Assembly (NCBI GenBank): GCA_050250795.1
Contig: JBFWNZ010000005.1
Span: 1 to 30,344, forward strand
From: JBFWNZ01 sp050250795
GTDB taxonomy: Bacteria > Pseudomonadota > Alphaproteobacteria > UBA8366
Length of the DNA stretch: 30,344 nucleotides
Direction: 5' to 3'
Below the pieces are notes generated by a model that did no database searches, was not told where the DNA came from, and worked only from the letters and a program-made list of their open reading frames with translations. Both the position numbers and the translations under genes were made by a program. The stretch's first letter is position 1. The number at the start of each line of letters is the position of its first letter. Shown here in pieces: positions 1-8,800 of this stretch.

Positions 1-1
1 T

Positions 2-415
2 GCGGATGCCGGCATTCCGACCGCCGTCATGGCGGCGCCGATGATCCCGGCCCTGAACGACATGGAACTGGAAGCCATCCTGGAGGCCGCGGCGAAGGCG
101 GGCGCGACCGGCGCCGGCTATGTGCTGCTGCGCCTGCCGCTGGAAATCCGCGACCTGTTCGTGGAATGGCTGGAAACCCATGCGCCGGACCGGGCATCGC
201 GGGTCATGAAGCTGGTCCGCGACACACGCGGCGGCCGCGACTACGCATCGCAATGGGGCGAACGCATGCGCGGGACCGGCCCCTATGCGGACCTGCTGCG
301 CCAACGCTTCAAGCTGGCCATCGCGAGGCTGGGCCTGGACCGCCGCCGGCACGATCTGGACATATCGCAATTCCGGCGCCCGCCGCGGCCGGGGGACCAG
401 ATGTCGCTGTTCTAG
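2..415 (+). CDS. PA0069-like radical SAM protein, C-terminal part (5' truncated)
   Basis: The reading frame is open from the left edge, so only about the last 137 residues are present and the true start lies outside. The visible part opens with ADAGIPTAV and continues with APMIPALNDMELEAILEAAA and AGYVLLRLP. This matches the C-terminal third of the PA0069 family of radical SAM proteins, relatives of spore photoproduct lyase. The CX3CXXC cluster motif expected in the missing N-terminal part cannot be checked. The tail ends in DQMSLF, a short hydrophobic end that resembles sliding-clamp-binding QxxLF peptides (my inference). The substrate of this family is not known to me. The gene is followed after 44 bp by the antiporter gene on the same strand. 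Confidence 0.75.
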   Translation, partial: ADAGIPTAVMAAPMIPALNDMELEAILEAAAKAGATGAGYVLLRLPLEIRDLFVEWLETHAPDRASRVMKLVRDTRGGRDYASQWGERMRGTGPYADLLRQRFKLAIARLGLDRRRHDLDISQFRRPPRPGDQMSLF

Positions 416-459
416 CCCCTGCCCAAGCGGCCGGGCCCCATGCTAGGGTGCGCCGCAGC

Positions 460-1686
460 ATGGAAGGCGGACTTCACCTCACCGGTATCGCCATCGTGGC
501 CGTCGCGGCCACGCTCTGCGGCATGCTGATGACCCGCCTGCGACAGCCCCCCATCGTCGGATACATCATGGCGGGCATGCTGCTCGGCCCGTCGGGGCTG
601 GGACTGGTCGAGGATCGGGAGCAGGTGGCGCTGCTGGCCGAGCTTGGCGTGCTGATGCTGCTGTTCTTCATCGGCATCGAACTGTCCCTGCGCAGCTTCC
701 GGCGGATGTGGCGGCTTGCCCTGTTCGCGACGCTGATCCAGATCGGGGCAAGCCTTCTGATCATGCTGCCCCTGATGCGCTTCCTGGGCTGGACGCCCGC
801 CCAGGCGGTGCTGTGCGCCTTCGTCCTGGCGATGTCCAGCACGGCGGTCGCCATCGCCATGCTCAACGATATCGACGAGTTGCGGACCCGGACCGGGCGG
901 ATCGCCGTCGGCGTGCTGATCGCCCAGGACCTGGCGGTCGCACCGATGCTGCTGATCGTCGGCGGCATGGCCGGGGACGGCATCGGCATCGCGCTGGTCG
1001 TGAAGGTGGCCGTCTCCATCGGGCTGCTGGTGCTGGTGATCCGCTATTTCACCCGGCGGCAGAAGATATCGCTGCCGCTCGCCGCGATGGTCCACCGCAA
1101 GGAAGTGATGGCTATCGCCGCCCTGGGCTGGTGTTTCGGCTTCGCCGCCGTCGCCGGCCTGCTCGGCCTGTCGCCGGCATTCGGCGCGTTCCTGGCCGGG
1201 CTGCTGGTGGGCAACAGCGCCGAGCGCCAATCGGTCTACGAGACCGCGGAACCGATCCAGGCCGTCCTGCTGATGGTGTTCTTCCTGTCCATCGGCCTGC
1301 TGATCGACCTGCGTTTCCTGCTCGACAATCTGGTGCTCGTGCTGGGGCTGTGGCTGTTCACCGCCGTGTTCAAGACGGCGATGAACACGGTCGCGCTCAG
1401 GATTCTCGGCGAGCGCTGGCAGGGGGCGTTCCTGTCGAGCCTGGTTCTGGCGCAACTCGGCGAGTTCTCGTTCGTGCTCGGCGGCGTCGCGCTCAGCCTC
1501 GCGATCATCGACGCGGAAATCTACCGGCTGATCGTGGCCGTGACCGTGCTCTCGCTGATCACCGGCCCCCTGTGGCTCGACGCCGCCCGGCGCCTGAATC
1601 GCGCTATGGAGACCATGGACTCCGTCAACGGCCTGCTGGGCCGGGTCTATGGCCGCCGCCGACCGCCGCCCCAGGCCGATGCCTGA
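460..1686 (+). CDS. Kef-type cation:proton antiporter (CPA2), membrane domain only
   Basis: This is a 408-residue integral membrane protein predicted to exchange K+ or Na+ for H+ across the inner membrane. About 12 hydrophobic segments run from residue 5 to about 385. RQPPIVGYIMAGMLLGPSGLG near residues 27-46 and the later AQLGEFSFVLGG are typical of the Na_H_Exchanger family of KefB/KefC/RosB proteins. KefB and KefC of E. coli carry a C-terminal TrkA-N (RCK) nucleotide-binding domain. Here the protein stops about 20 residues after the last helix, so that regulatory domain is absent. I chose the ATG at 460 because longer in-frame versions run back through the preceding gene and add a non-membrane, arginine/proline-rich leader. 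The 3' end overlaps rnhB by 8 bp. The ion specificity cannot be read from the sequence. Confidence 0.85.
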   Translation: MEGGLHLTGIAIVAVAATLCGMLMTRLRQPPIVGYIMAGMLLGPSGLGLVEDREQVALLAELGVLMLLFFIGIELSLRSFRRMWRLALFATLIQIGASLLIMLPLMRFLGWTPAQAVLCAFVLAMSSTAVAIAMLNDIDELRTRTGRIAVGVLIAQDLAVAPMLLIVGGMAGDGIGIALVVKVAVSIGLLVLVIRYFTRRQKISLPLAAMVHRKEVMAIAALGWCFGFAAVAGLLGLSPAFGAFLAGLLVGNSAERQSVYETAEPIQAVLLMVFFLSIGLLIDLRFLLDNLVLVLGLWLFTAVFKTAMNTVALRILGERWQGAFLSSLVLAQLGEFSFVLGGVALSLAIIDAEIYRLIVAVTVLSLITGPLWLDAARRLNRAMETMDSVNGLLGRVYGRRRPPPQADA

Positions 1687-2335
1687 CTTCGCGCTCGAAA
1701 CGACGGCCCGGCGCGAGCATGCCGGGCCGGTGGCGGGCATCGACGAGGCCGGCCGCGGGCCCTGGGCCGGCCCGGTGGTTGCCGCGGCGGTGATTCTCGA
1801 TGCCGACCGGCTTCCCGGACCGCTGCTGTGCCGGATCGACGATTCCAAGCGCCTGACCCGAGAGGCCCGAGAGGCCGTGTTTTCCGAAATGACGCGGTAT
1901 GCCGCGGTCGGCATCGGGGTCGCGGAGGTCGCAGAGATCGACGCGATCAATATCCTGCAGGCGACCATGCGGGCGATGGGCCGCGCGGTGGAAGCGCTCG
2001 GGCAGCCCGTCGCAATCGCGCTGGTCGACGGCAACCGGCCGCCGCCCCTTCCCTGCGCCGTTCGCACAGTGGTCGGCGGAGACGGGCTGTCGCTGTCCAT
2101 CGCGGCGGCATCGATCGTGGCGAAAGTGACCCGCGACCGGATGATGGCCGATCTTGCCGGAACGCATCCCGGATATGGCTGGGAGCGCAATGCGGGATAC
2201 GGCACGCCGGAGCATTCGGCCGCCATGGAACGGCTGGGCATCACGGTCCAGCACCGCCGCTCCTTTGCCCCGGTTGCCAAATATTGCCTGCCGATTACCG
2301 TCGAGACTCAAGATATAGTATTGAAAATTAAATAG
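1679..2335 (+). CDS. rnhB: Ribonuclease HII
   Basis: This 218-residue enzyme cleaves RNA in RNA-DNA hybrids and starts removal of single ribonucleotides misincorporated in DNA. The signature GIDEAGRGPWAGPV gives D22 and E23. The remaining acidic residues of the metal site are D117 (in ALVDGN) and D135 (in GGDGLSLS). SIAAASIVAKVTRDR is the conserved segment after the last of them. Length is normal for the family. The chosen ATG at 1679 overlaps the antiporter stop by 8 bp, suggesting translational coupling; an in-frame ATG at 1649 would add 10 low-complexity residues and is less likely. The final codons are unusually AT-rich compared with the surrounding GC-rich DNA and lead into the ccrM promoter region. 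Placement next to ccrM is a familiar alphaproteobacterial arrangement. Confidence 0.95.
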   Translation: MPDFALETTARREHAGPVAGIDEAGRGPWAGPVVAAAVILDADRLPGPLLCRIDDSKRLTREAREAVFSEMTRYAAVGIGVAEVAEIDAINILQATMRAMGRAVEALGQPVAIALVDGNRPPPLPCAVRTVVGGDGLSLSIAAASIVAKVTRDRMMADLAGTHPGYGWERNAGYGTPEHSAAMERLGITVQHRRSFAPVAKYCLPITVETQDIVLKIK

Positions 2336-2336
2336 A

Positions 2337-2365
2337 TTGACGGCCGAATCGGGCCGAATCATGCT
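2337..2365 (+). promoter_or_regulatory. Predicted ccrM promoter with GANTC sites
   Basis: A near-consensus -35 box TTGACG (2337-2342) lies 17 bp before a weak -10 box CATGCT (2360-2365). Two GAATC sites, which are targets of CcrM itself, sit inside the spacer at 2346-2350 and 2356-2360. Further GANTC sites lie just outside, GACTC at 2305-2309 and GACTC at 2428-2432. The flanking AT-rich stretch 2311-2335 includes a TTAA half-site (2328-2331), but no second TTAA at the 7-bp spacing of a full CtrA box. The -10 element is poor, so the exact start of transcription is uncertain. Confidence 0.5.
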
Positions 2366-2391
2366 TCCCGCGCCAAAGGGGAAGCAAAACG

Positions 2392-3480
2392 ATGTCTATA
2401 CTCAAGACAAACAGAATAATTCACGGGGACTCCATTGAGGTCATGTCGTCCCTGCCGGCCGCTTCGGTGGACATGATCTTTGCCGACCCGCCCTATAATC
2501 TCCAGCTCGAAGGCGAACTGCACCGGCCCAACAATACGCGCGTCGACGGGGTCGATGCCGACTGGGACCGCTTCGGCAGCTTCGCCGATTACGACCGCTT
2601 CACCCATGACTGGCTGGCCGCCGCGCGCCGGCTGCTGAAGCCCGACGGCACGCTGTGGGTGATCGGCAGCTACCACAACATTTACCGGGTCGGCGCGATC
2701 CTCCAGGACCTGGGCTACTGGATCCTGAACGACATCGTCTGGGTGAAGACCAACCCGATGCCGAATTTCCGCGGCCGCCGCTTCACCAATGCGCATGAAA
2801 CGCTGCTGTGGTGCGCACATTCGCGCGACAGCGCCTACACCTTCAACTACACGGCCATGAAGTCGCTGAACGACGACCTGCAGATGCGCAGCGACTGGGT
2901 CATCCCGATCTGCACCGGGCATGAGCGGATCAAGGACGCGGCCGGCGCCAAGGCGCATCCGACGCAGAAGCCGGAAGCCCTGCTGCATCGCGCCATTGTC
3001 GCCGGCAGCGATCCGGGCGACGTGATCCTGGACCCGTTCTTCGGCACCGGCACGACCGGCGCCGTCGCCAAGCGCCTAGGCCGGCGCTTCATCGGGATCG
3101 AGCGCGATGCAGGCTATGCGAAGGTCGCGGAAAAGCGGATCGCCGCCGTGCCGGAAGCGTCCGCGGCCGATGTGATGACCACGCCCTCGCCCCGCCGCGA
3201 GCCGCGCGTGCCCTTCGGCACCCTGGTCGAGCGCGGCTACCTCAATCCCGGCGACCGGCTGATCAGCCCCTGCCGGCGTTTCGCGGCGACCGTGCGCGCC
3301 GATGGCAGCGTCGCCGCCAGCGGCCATACCGGCGACCATCGCGGCTCGATCCATCAGGTCGGCGCCGCGCTGCAGGGCGCGCCGTCCTGCAACGGCTGGA
3401 CCTTCTGGTGCATCGCTGTCGAGGGACGCACCGTGCCGCTGGACACGCTGCGCCAGAAGCTGCGGGCGGAGATGCACTGA
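2392..3480 (+). CDS. ccrM: CcrM-type adenine-N6 DNA methyltransferase (GANTC)
   Basis: This 362-residue orphan methyltransferase is predicted to methylate adenine in GANTC, the cell-cycle-linked mark of alphaproteobacteria. The catalytic motif DPPY (residues 32-35) precedes the AdoMet-binding motif DPFFGTG (214-220), the order of beta-class enzymes. HPTQKPE (189-195) is also conserved. The C-terminal region from about residue 270 to 355, containing NGWTFW (334-339), is the DNA-binding RAMA domain that separates CcrM from plain HinfI-like enzymes. The start has a strong AAGGGG Shine-Dalgarno about 10 bp upstream. No restriction endonuclease gene lies nearby, which agrees with an orphan regulatory role. 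The gene converges on mutY with only 4 bp between the stop codons. In Caulobacter the family is transcribed late in the cell cycle and its promoter responds to GANTC methylation. Confidence 0.95.
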   Translation: MSILKTNRIIHGDSIEVMSSLPAASVDMIFADPPYNLQLEGELHRPNNTRVDGVDADWDRFGSFADYDRFTHDWLAAARRLLKPDGTLWVIGSYHNIYRVGAILQDLGYWILNDIVWVKTNPMPNFRGRRFTNAHETLLWCAHSRDSAYTFNYTAMKSLNDDLQMRSDWVIPICTGHERIKDAAGAKAHPTQKPEALLHRAIVAGSDPGDVILDPFFGTGTTGAVAKRLGRRFIGIERDAGYAKVAEKRIAAVPEASAADVMTTPSPRREPRVPFGTLVERGYLNPGDRLISPCRRFAATVRADGSVAASGHTGDHRGSIHQVGAALQGAPSCNGWTFWCIAVEGRTVPLDTLRQKLRAEMH

Positions 3481-3484
3481 CGCG

Positions 3485-4546
3485 TCAGGTCACGCGCAAG
3501 ACATGGGCCACGACCTTCTTCATGACGGTCGGCAAGGCCTGACCGCCGAAGCGGTCCGGCAGGCACCAGAGGCAGCCCAGCGGCGCCGCGGCATCGCTGC
3601 GGCCGGCCATCACCGTCAATTCCAGGTCGAAATGCGTGAACCCATGCCGCACCACGCCCGGCAGCGAATGCCAGTGGCGCGCGCGCAACGGTGCCGCGGC
3701 GGTCGGGTCTTCGGATAGCGGCGCCGGCAGCCAGTCCGTCGACGGCACCTCCATCATGCCGCCCAGAAGGCCGGATTCGGGACGGCGGCGCAGCAGCACC
3801 GCGCCGTCCGCGCGCACGATCCAGAACGCCGTGCCGCGACGCAGCGGCTTCGCCGCCTTGGCACGTTTCGCCGGCAGGGTCTCGGCGATGTCGCGGCCGG
3901 CGCAATCCGCCGACCAGGGGCACAGCATGCAGCGCGGCTTGCGCGGCGTGCACACCGTGGCGCCAAGGTCCATCGCCGCCTGGGCGTAGTCGCCGGGGCG
4001 TTCGTCCGGCGTGACCCGGTCGGCGAGCGCGTAGAGCGCCTCTTTCGAATCGGGCAGCGGTTCGACGACGCGGAACAGCCGCGCCATCACCCGTTCGACA
4101 TTGCCGTCCACCACCACGGCGCGGCGGCCGAAGGCGATGGCGGCGATGGCCGCCGCCGTGTAGCGGCCGATTCCAGGCAGTTCGCGCAATCCCGGCTCGG
4201 TCTCGGGAAAGGCCCCGCCATGCGCCGCGGCCACGACCTGCGCGCATTTATGCAGGTTGCGGGCGCGGGCGTAGTAGCCGAGCCCCTGCCAGGCATGCAG
4301 CACGTCGTCGAGCGGTGCCGCGGCCAGCGCCCCAACCGTCGGCCAGCGTTCCAGAAACGCCTGGAAATAGGGTGCGACCGCCACCACCGTCGTCTGCTGC
4401 AGCATGATCTCGCTGAGCCAGACATGGTACGGGTCGGGGCGCATGCCGGGCGGCGATCGCCAGGGCAGATGCCGGCGGTGCCGGTCGTACCAAGCGAGCA
4501 GCCGGTCGGCGAGGGTCACGGCAGCAGTGGCCGGAAGGGCGTCCAT
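3485..4546 (-). CDS. mutY: A/G-specific adenine DNA glycosylase
   Basis: This 353-residue base-excision repair enzyme removes adenine mispaired with 8-oxoguanine. Catalytic E46 lies in LSEIMLQQT and catalytic D147 in VVVDGNVERV after a helix-hairpin-helix (LPGIGRYTAAAI, 123-134). The [4Fe-4S] cluster ligands C199, C206, C209 and C215 have the classic CX6CX2CX5C spacing. The C-terminal NUDIX-like domain, about 230-345, recognises 8-oxoguanine; RHGFTHFDLEL is its typical strand. The ATG at 4546 lies very close to the divergent dciA start, and an in-frame GTG at 4519 beginning VTLADRLLAWYD is a plausible alternative. Its stop is 4 bp from that of ccrM. No recognisable promoter fits between the divergent starts. 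Confidence 0.95.
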   Translation of the reverse strand: MDALPATAAVTLADRLLAWYDRHRRHLPWRSPPGMRPDPYHVWLSEIMLQQTTVVAVAPYFQAFLERWPTVGALAAAPLDDVLHAWQGLGYYARARNLHKCAQVVAAAHGGAFPETEPGLRELPGIGRYTAAAIAAIAFGRRAVVVDGNVERVMARLFRVVEPLPDSKEALYALADRVTPDERPGDYAQAAMDLGATVCTPRKPRCMLCPWSADCAGRDIAETLPAKRAKAAKPLRRGTAFWIVRADGAVLLRRRPESGLLGGMMEVPSTDWLPAPLSEDPTAAAPLRARHWHSLPGVVRHGFTHFDLELTVMAGRSDAAAPLGCLWCLPDRFGGQALPTVMKKVVAHVLRVT

Positions 4547-4569
4547 CCGCCATGATTAGCGGAAGCGCA

Positions 4570-5127
4570 ATGGCGGCGGCAAATGCGATGGCGGCGAAAC
4601 AGACAGGCGGCAGCGAACCGACCCGGCAGCCCGGCGGCCCCCGGCCGCTCGCAGCGACGATTCCCGGCCTCGCCCGCCGGGTCCTGGGCAGCCGCGGCTT
4701 CGCGGTCGCCAGCATCGTCACCGAGTGGGAGGCCATCGTCGGTGCCGAACGCGCCCGCGTCTGCCGGCCGGAGAAGCTGAGTTTCCCGCGCGGCGAGCGC
4801 AGCGCCGGAACGCTCAAGGTGCGCGCGGGCAGCGGCGATGCGCTGGCGCTGCAGCACGACGCGCCGGCCATCGTGGAGCGGATCAACCGGTTCTTCGGCT
4901 ATCGCGCGGTGGCAAAGCTGCAGATCGTGAACGGCCCCGTGGGCGGCAGAAGCCCGCAACGTCCGGCGCCCCCGCCGCCGCCCGATCCGAACCGCGCCGG
5001 ACGGATCGCCGCGGCCGTGGAGTCGGTGGACGATCCCGAACTACAGGAGATCCTGCAACGGTTCGGCCGCTCGATCCTGGAGCGGCCGAACCGCAGCGGA
5101 TCGGGCGGATCGGGCGGCACGCCTTGA
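4570..5127 (+). CDS. dciA: DUF721 / DciA-family helicase-loader protein
   Basis: The protein of about 185 residues has the DUF721 core (roughly residues 25-110): LARRVLGSRGF, VTEWEAIVG, GTLKVRAGSGDALALQHDAP, IVERINRFFGYRAVAKLQI. DUF721 proteins of the DciA group interact with and help load the replicative helicase DnaB in bacteria lacking DnaC. The tail is proline- and glycine-rich and probably disordered, apart from a short helix DDPELQEILQRFGRSILE. Three in-frame ATGs compete (4552, 4570, 4588); I prefer 4570 because GCGGAAG precedes it at a suitable distance. The gene diverges from mutY, and dsbA and smc follow it in the same direction, an order I recognise from other alphaproteobacteria. 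Confidence 0.8.
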   Translation: MAAANAMAAKQTGGSEPTRQPGGPRPLAATIPGLARRVLGSRGFAVASIVTEWEAIVGAERARVCRPEKLSFPRGERSAGTLKVRAGSGDALALQHDAPAIVERINRFFGYRAVAKLQIVNGPVGGRSPQRPAPPPPPDPNRAGRIAAAVESVDDPELQEILQRFGRSILERPNRSGSGGSGGTP

Positions 5128-5153
5128 AAGGGCCATACTTGGCTTTCTATAGT
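5124..5153 (+). promoter_or_regulatory. Predicted promoter for dsbA-smc
   Basis: TTGAAA (5124-5129) and TATAGT (5148-5153) are each one mismatch from the sigma-70 consensus and are separated by 18 bp. The -35 box overlaps the dciA stop codon. The predicted start of transcription lies near 5160, followed by a GGGAGAGAG Shine-Dalgarno before dsbA. Confidence 0.55.
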
Positions 5154-5182
5154 CCGGCGGAACCTGATCGGGAGAGAGACGC

Positions 5183-5782
5183 GTGATTCGACTGGCAAGT
5201 GCCCTGCTGGGCGCGATGATGCTGATGGCAGCCGGCGCATCGGCCGCCGAGATTTCGGTGGAAGAAGCGCTGAAGGACCGCGTGCTGGGCGACCCCAAGG
5301 CACCCGTCACGATCCTCGAATACGCCTCGCTCGCCTGTCCGCATTGCGCCGAGTTCCACGAGAAGACCCTGCCCAAGCTGAAGCAGGACTATATCGACAC
5401 CGGCAAGGTGAAGCTGATCTTCCGCGACTTCCCCTTCGACGGACGCGCCTTCATGGCCGCGATGTTGGCGCGCTGCGCACCGCCCGAGCGCTATTTCCCG
5501 TTCATCGCGATCCTGTTCGAGAGCCAGAAGCGCTGGGCCCAGGGCGAAGGCTTCCAGCAGACGCTGATGAATATCGGCAAGCTGGGCGGCGTGGACGAGC
5601 CGACCTTCGAGGCGTGCATCGCCAGCAAGCCCCTGTTCGAGGGCATGCGGAAGACCCAGACCGACGCGCAGCAGCAGTTAGGGGTGGACGCCACGCCGAC
5701 CTTCGTGATCAATGGTCGCAAGATCGTCGGCGCCCGCTCTTACGAAACCTTCGTGGAAGCGATCGAGCAGGCGTCTCGCTAG
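5183..5782 (+). CDS. DsbA-family periplasmic thiol:disulfide oxidoreductase
   Basis: This 199-residue thioredoxin-fold protein has an N-terminal signal peptide (hydrophobic LASALLGAMMLMAAGASA, cleavage near residue 22), so it acts in the periplasm. The active site is CPHC (C52, C55) in the DsbA arrangement, followed by helical residues 60-165 and the cis-proline loop VDATPTFVI. It is shorter than E. coli DsbA and belongs with the DsbA/Thioredoxin_4 group common in alphaproteobacteria. It probably oxidises or isomerises cysteines of exported proteins. The start codon is GTG at 5183, supported by GGGAGAGAG upstream. smc follows after 36 bp. The linkage to smc is conserved in this bacterial class without an obvious functional reason. 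A DsbD-like reductase at 24321-26441 is a possible redox partner of the pathway. Confidence 0.9.
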   Translation: MIRLASALLGAMMLMAAGASAAEISVEEALKDRVLGDPKAPVTILEYASLACPHCAEFHEKTLPKLKQDYIDTGKVKLIFRDFPFDGRAFMAAMLARCAPPERYFPFIAILFESQKRWAQGEGFQQTLMNIGKLGGVDEPTFEACIASKPLFEGMRKTQTDAQQQLGVDATPTFVINGRKIVGARSYETFVEAIEQASR

Positions 5783-5818
5783 GCGTCGGCGACGGCAGCA
5801 AGCAGGCGTCGCCCGGTC

Positions 5819-8800
5819 GTGCACTTCGTCAAGCTCCGCGTTTCCGGTTTCAAGTCGTTCGTAGAGCCGACCGAACTCTACATCGAACCCGGCATGACGG
5901 GGATCGTCGGCCCGAACGGCTGCGGCAAATCCAACGTCGTCGAAGCCCTGAAATGGGTGATGGGCGAGACCTCGGCCCGCCAGATGCGCGGGTCCGAGAT
6001 GGACGACGTGATCTTCGGCGGCAGCGTCAGCCGCCCGGCGCGCAACATCGCCGAGGTCGTGCTGCATCTCGACAACACGGACCGCACCGCGCCGCCCCAG
6101 TTCAACCATGAGACCGAGATCGAGATCTCGCGGCGGATCGAGCGGAACTCGGGCTCGACCTATCGCCTCAACGGGCGCGAGGTCCGGGCGCGCGACGTGC
6201 AGCTGCTGTTCGCGGACCTGGCGACGGGCGCGCATTCGACCGCCATCGTGACCCAGGGCCGGGTCGGTGCCCTGATCGGCGCGAAGCCGACCGAGCGACG
6301 CATGCTGCTGGAAGAGGCCGCCGGCATCACCGGCCTGCATTCGCGGCGGCACGAAGCCGAATTGCGGCTGCGTGCGGCTGAGACCAACCTGGAGCGGCTG
6401 GACGACGTCGTCGCGGCGCTGGAAGGGCAGTATCAGGGGCTGCAACGCCAGGCCCGCCAGGCCGCACGCTATCGCCGCCTCGCCGACCAGATCCGGCACA
6501 ACGAGGCCGCCCTGCTGTATCGCCGCTGGACCGAGGCGACCGAGGCCGTCATGGCCGCGTCGGCCCGGATGCGCGAGGCGGAATCGGCCGTCGCCGAGCG
6601 GACCCGCATCGCCGCCGATGCCGCGACCGCCCAGGCCGACGCGGCGACGGCCCTGCCGCCGCTGCGGCAGGCGGAGGTGGAGGCCGCGGCCGAACTGCAA
6701 CGCCTGCAACTGGCGGAACGCGAACTCCAGGCCGAGGAACGGCGGGTCGCCGACGCCCAGGCCGACATCGCCCGCCGGCTGGCCCAGGTCGCGGGCGACG
6801 GCGAACGCGAACTGTCGCTGCTGACCGACGCGACGACGGCCCTGCAACGCCTCGCCGAGGAACGGGCGGAACTGGAACGCGCCCAGGACGGCGAGACCGA
6901 AGCGCAGCAGGCGGCAGGCGCCGCCCTGCAAACGGTTCGGAACGAGCTGCGCAGCCTCGAAGGCGACCTGGCCCAGCTGACCGAGCGCGTGGCGGCGGCG
7001 GAAGCCCGCCGGACCGGACTGGAACGGCAGCAGGCGGAGCTCGCCCGCCGCCGCGAACGCATCGCCGCACGCATGGCGGAGACCGCGGCCGAACGCGACC
7101 GGCTGGCGGCCAGCAGCGCGGCGGATGCGGCCGTCGAAGCGGCGCAGGACCGGATCGGACAGGCCGAAGCGGCGCTCGCCGCGGCGCAGACCTCGCGCGC
7201 CGAGGCCGAGACCGCCCGCGAAGCCGCCATGGCGGCCGAACAGGCGGCCCGCGACGCCGCACAGCAGACGCAGAGCCGGGTCGGCGCGCTGGAGGCCGAG
7301 GCCAAGGCCCTGGCCAAGATCGCGGAACCGGCGGAACGCGACATGTTCGCGCCCGTGCTGGACGCGATGACGGTGGAGCCGGGATACGAGACGGCGCTGG
7401 GCGCCGCCCTGGGCGACGAGGTGGAAGCCCCGACCGACACGGCCGCCAAGCTGCACTGGGCGACCCTGGACCCGCTGGCGGCCCCGCCCGCCCTGCCGCC
7501 CGAAGCCGAGCCGCTGGCGCGCTATGTCGAAGGGCCGGCGGCGCTGGCGCGGCGCATGGCGCTGATCGGCGTGGTCGCGGACACGGCGACGGGCCGGCGG
7601 CTGCAGCCGGGCCTGCAACCCGGCCAGCGCCTGGTCACGCGCGACGGGGCGCTGTGGCGCTGGGACGGCTACACGATGACCGCCGGCGCGCCGAGTGCCG
7701 CCGCGATCAGGTTGGAGCAGCGCAACCGGCTGCGCGAGGTCAGGGCCAGCCTGGCCGGCGCCCAGGCCGAGGCGCAGGCCGCGGTGAAGACGCTGGCCGC
7801 CCGCCGCGATACCGCCCAGGCAGCTGCCGTCAAGGAACGCGATGCCCGCACGGCGATGGACGCCGCCTTCCGGCGCCTGAACGAACTGCGGGCCGAGCAC
7901 GCAAGGCTGACCGCCGCCGCCGCCGGCACACGCTCGCGGATCGCCAGCCTGGGCGAAGCGCTGGCCGCGCTGGCGCGCGAGGCCGCCGAGGCCGAGGCCG
8001 AGGCCGGAACGCTGACGGGAGCGCTGGCCGAGATCGAGGATGTCGGCGCCGCACGCAGCGAGATCGAGTCGCGGCGCGCGGATATCGGCGGGCGGCGCGC
8101 CGTCGAGGCGGAGCGGCGCAGCCAGTTCGACCGGCTGGCGCGGGAAGCCGAGGACCGGCGCCGGCGTCTTGCACGCATCGCCGAGGAGGAACGGTCCTGG
8201 CGCGAGCGCGTCGGCGGCGCGGAGGCGCGGGTCAGGGATATCGACCAGCGCCGCAGCGAGACCGAGGCCGAGCGCGACCGGCTGGCCGACCGCCCGGCCG
8301 AGATCGGCGAACAGCGTCGCAAGCTGCTGACCGCCATCGGCGAGGCCGAGGCGCGCCGCGCCGCGGCGGCGGACCGGCTGGCCGAGGGCGAGGCCCGGCA
8401 GACCGCCTCGGACTCCGCGCTGCGGAGCGCGGAAGCCGGCCTGGCAGAGGCGCGCGAGGATCGCGTGCGCTGCGAAGCCCAGGTCGAGCAGACGCGCAAC
8501 GACCGGATCGCCGTCGCCGAGCGGGTGCGCGAGCGGCTGGACTGCCCGCCGGACCGCATCCTGCAGACCGCGGGCATCGAGGACCCCGACACCCTGCCGG
8601 ACCGCGAGACGGTGGAGCGGCGGATCGAGCAGCTGGGCCGCGAGCGCGACAGCATCGGCCCGGTCAACCTGCGCGCCGAGGCGGAGCTGGCCGACCTGAC
8701 GAACCAGATCGAGGGGATGCGCAACGAGCGCGCCGATCTGATCGCCGCCATCGCCCGGCTGCGCCAGGGAATCGGCGCGCTGAACCGCGAGGGGCGCGAG

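Noticed and set aside
412..2280. A 622-codon minus-strand frame across the antiporter and rnhB
   Set aside because: It runs opposite two confident genes and is Gln/Arg/His-rich without motifs, so it is a shadow frame.
2328..2342. A complete CtrA box before ccrM
   Set aside because: TTAA at 2328-2331 is followed after 7 bp by GACG, not TTAA, so only a half-site is present.
2392..3480. ccrM as part of a restriction-modification system
   Set aside because: No endonuclease gene is adjacent, and the C-terminal RAMA domain and gene neighbourhood identify an orphan cell-cycle methyltransferase.
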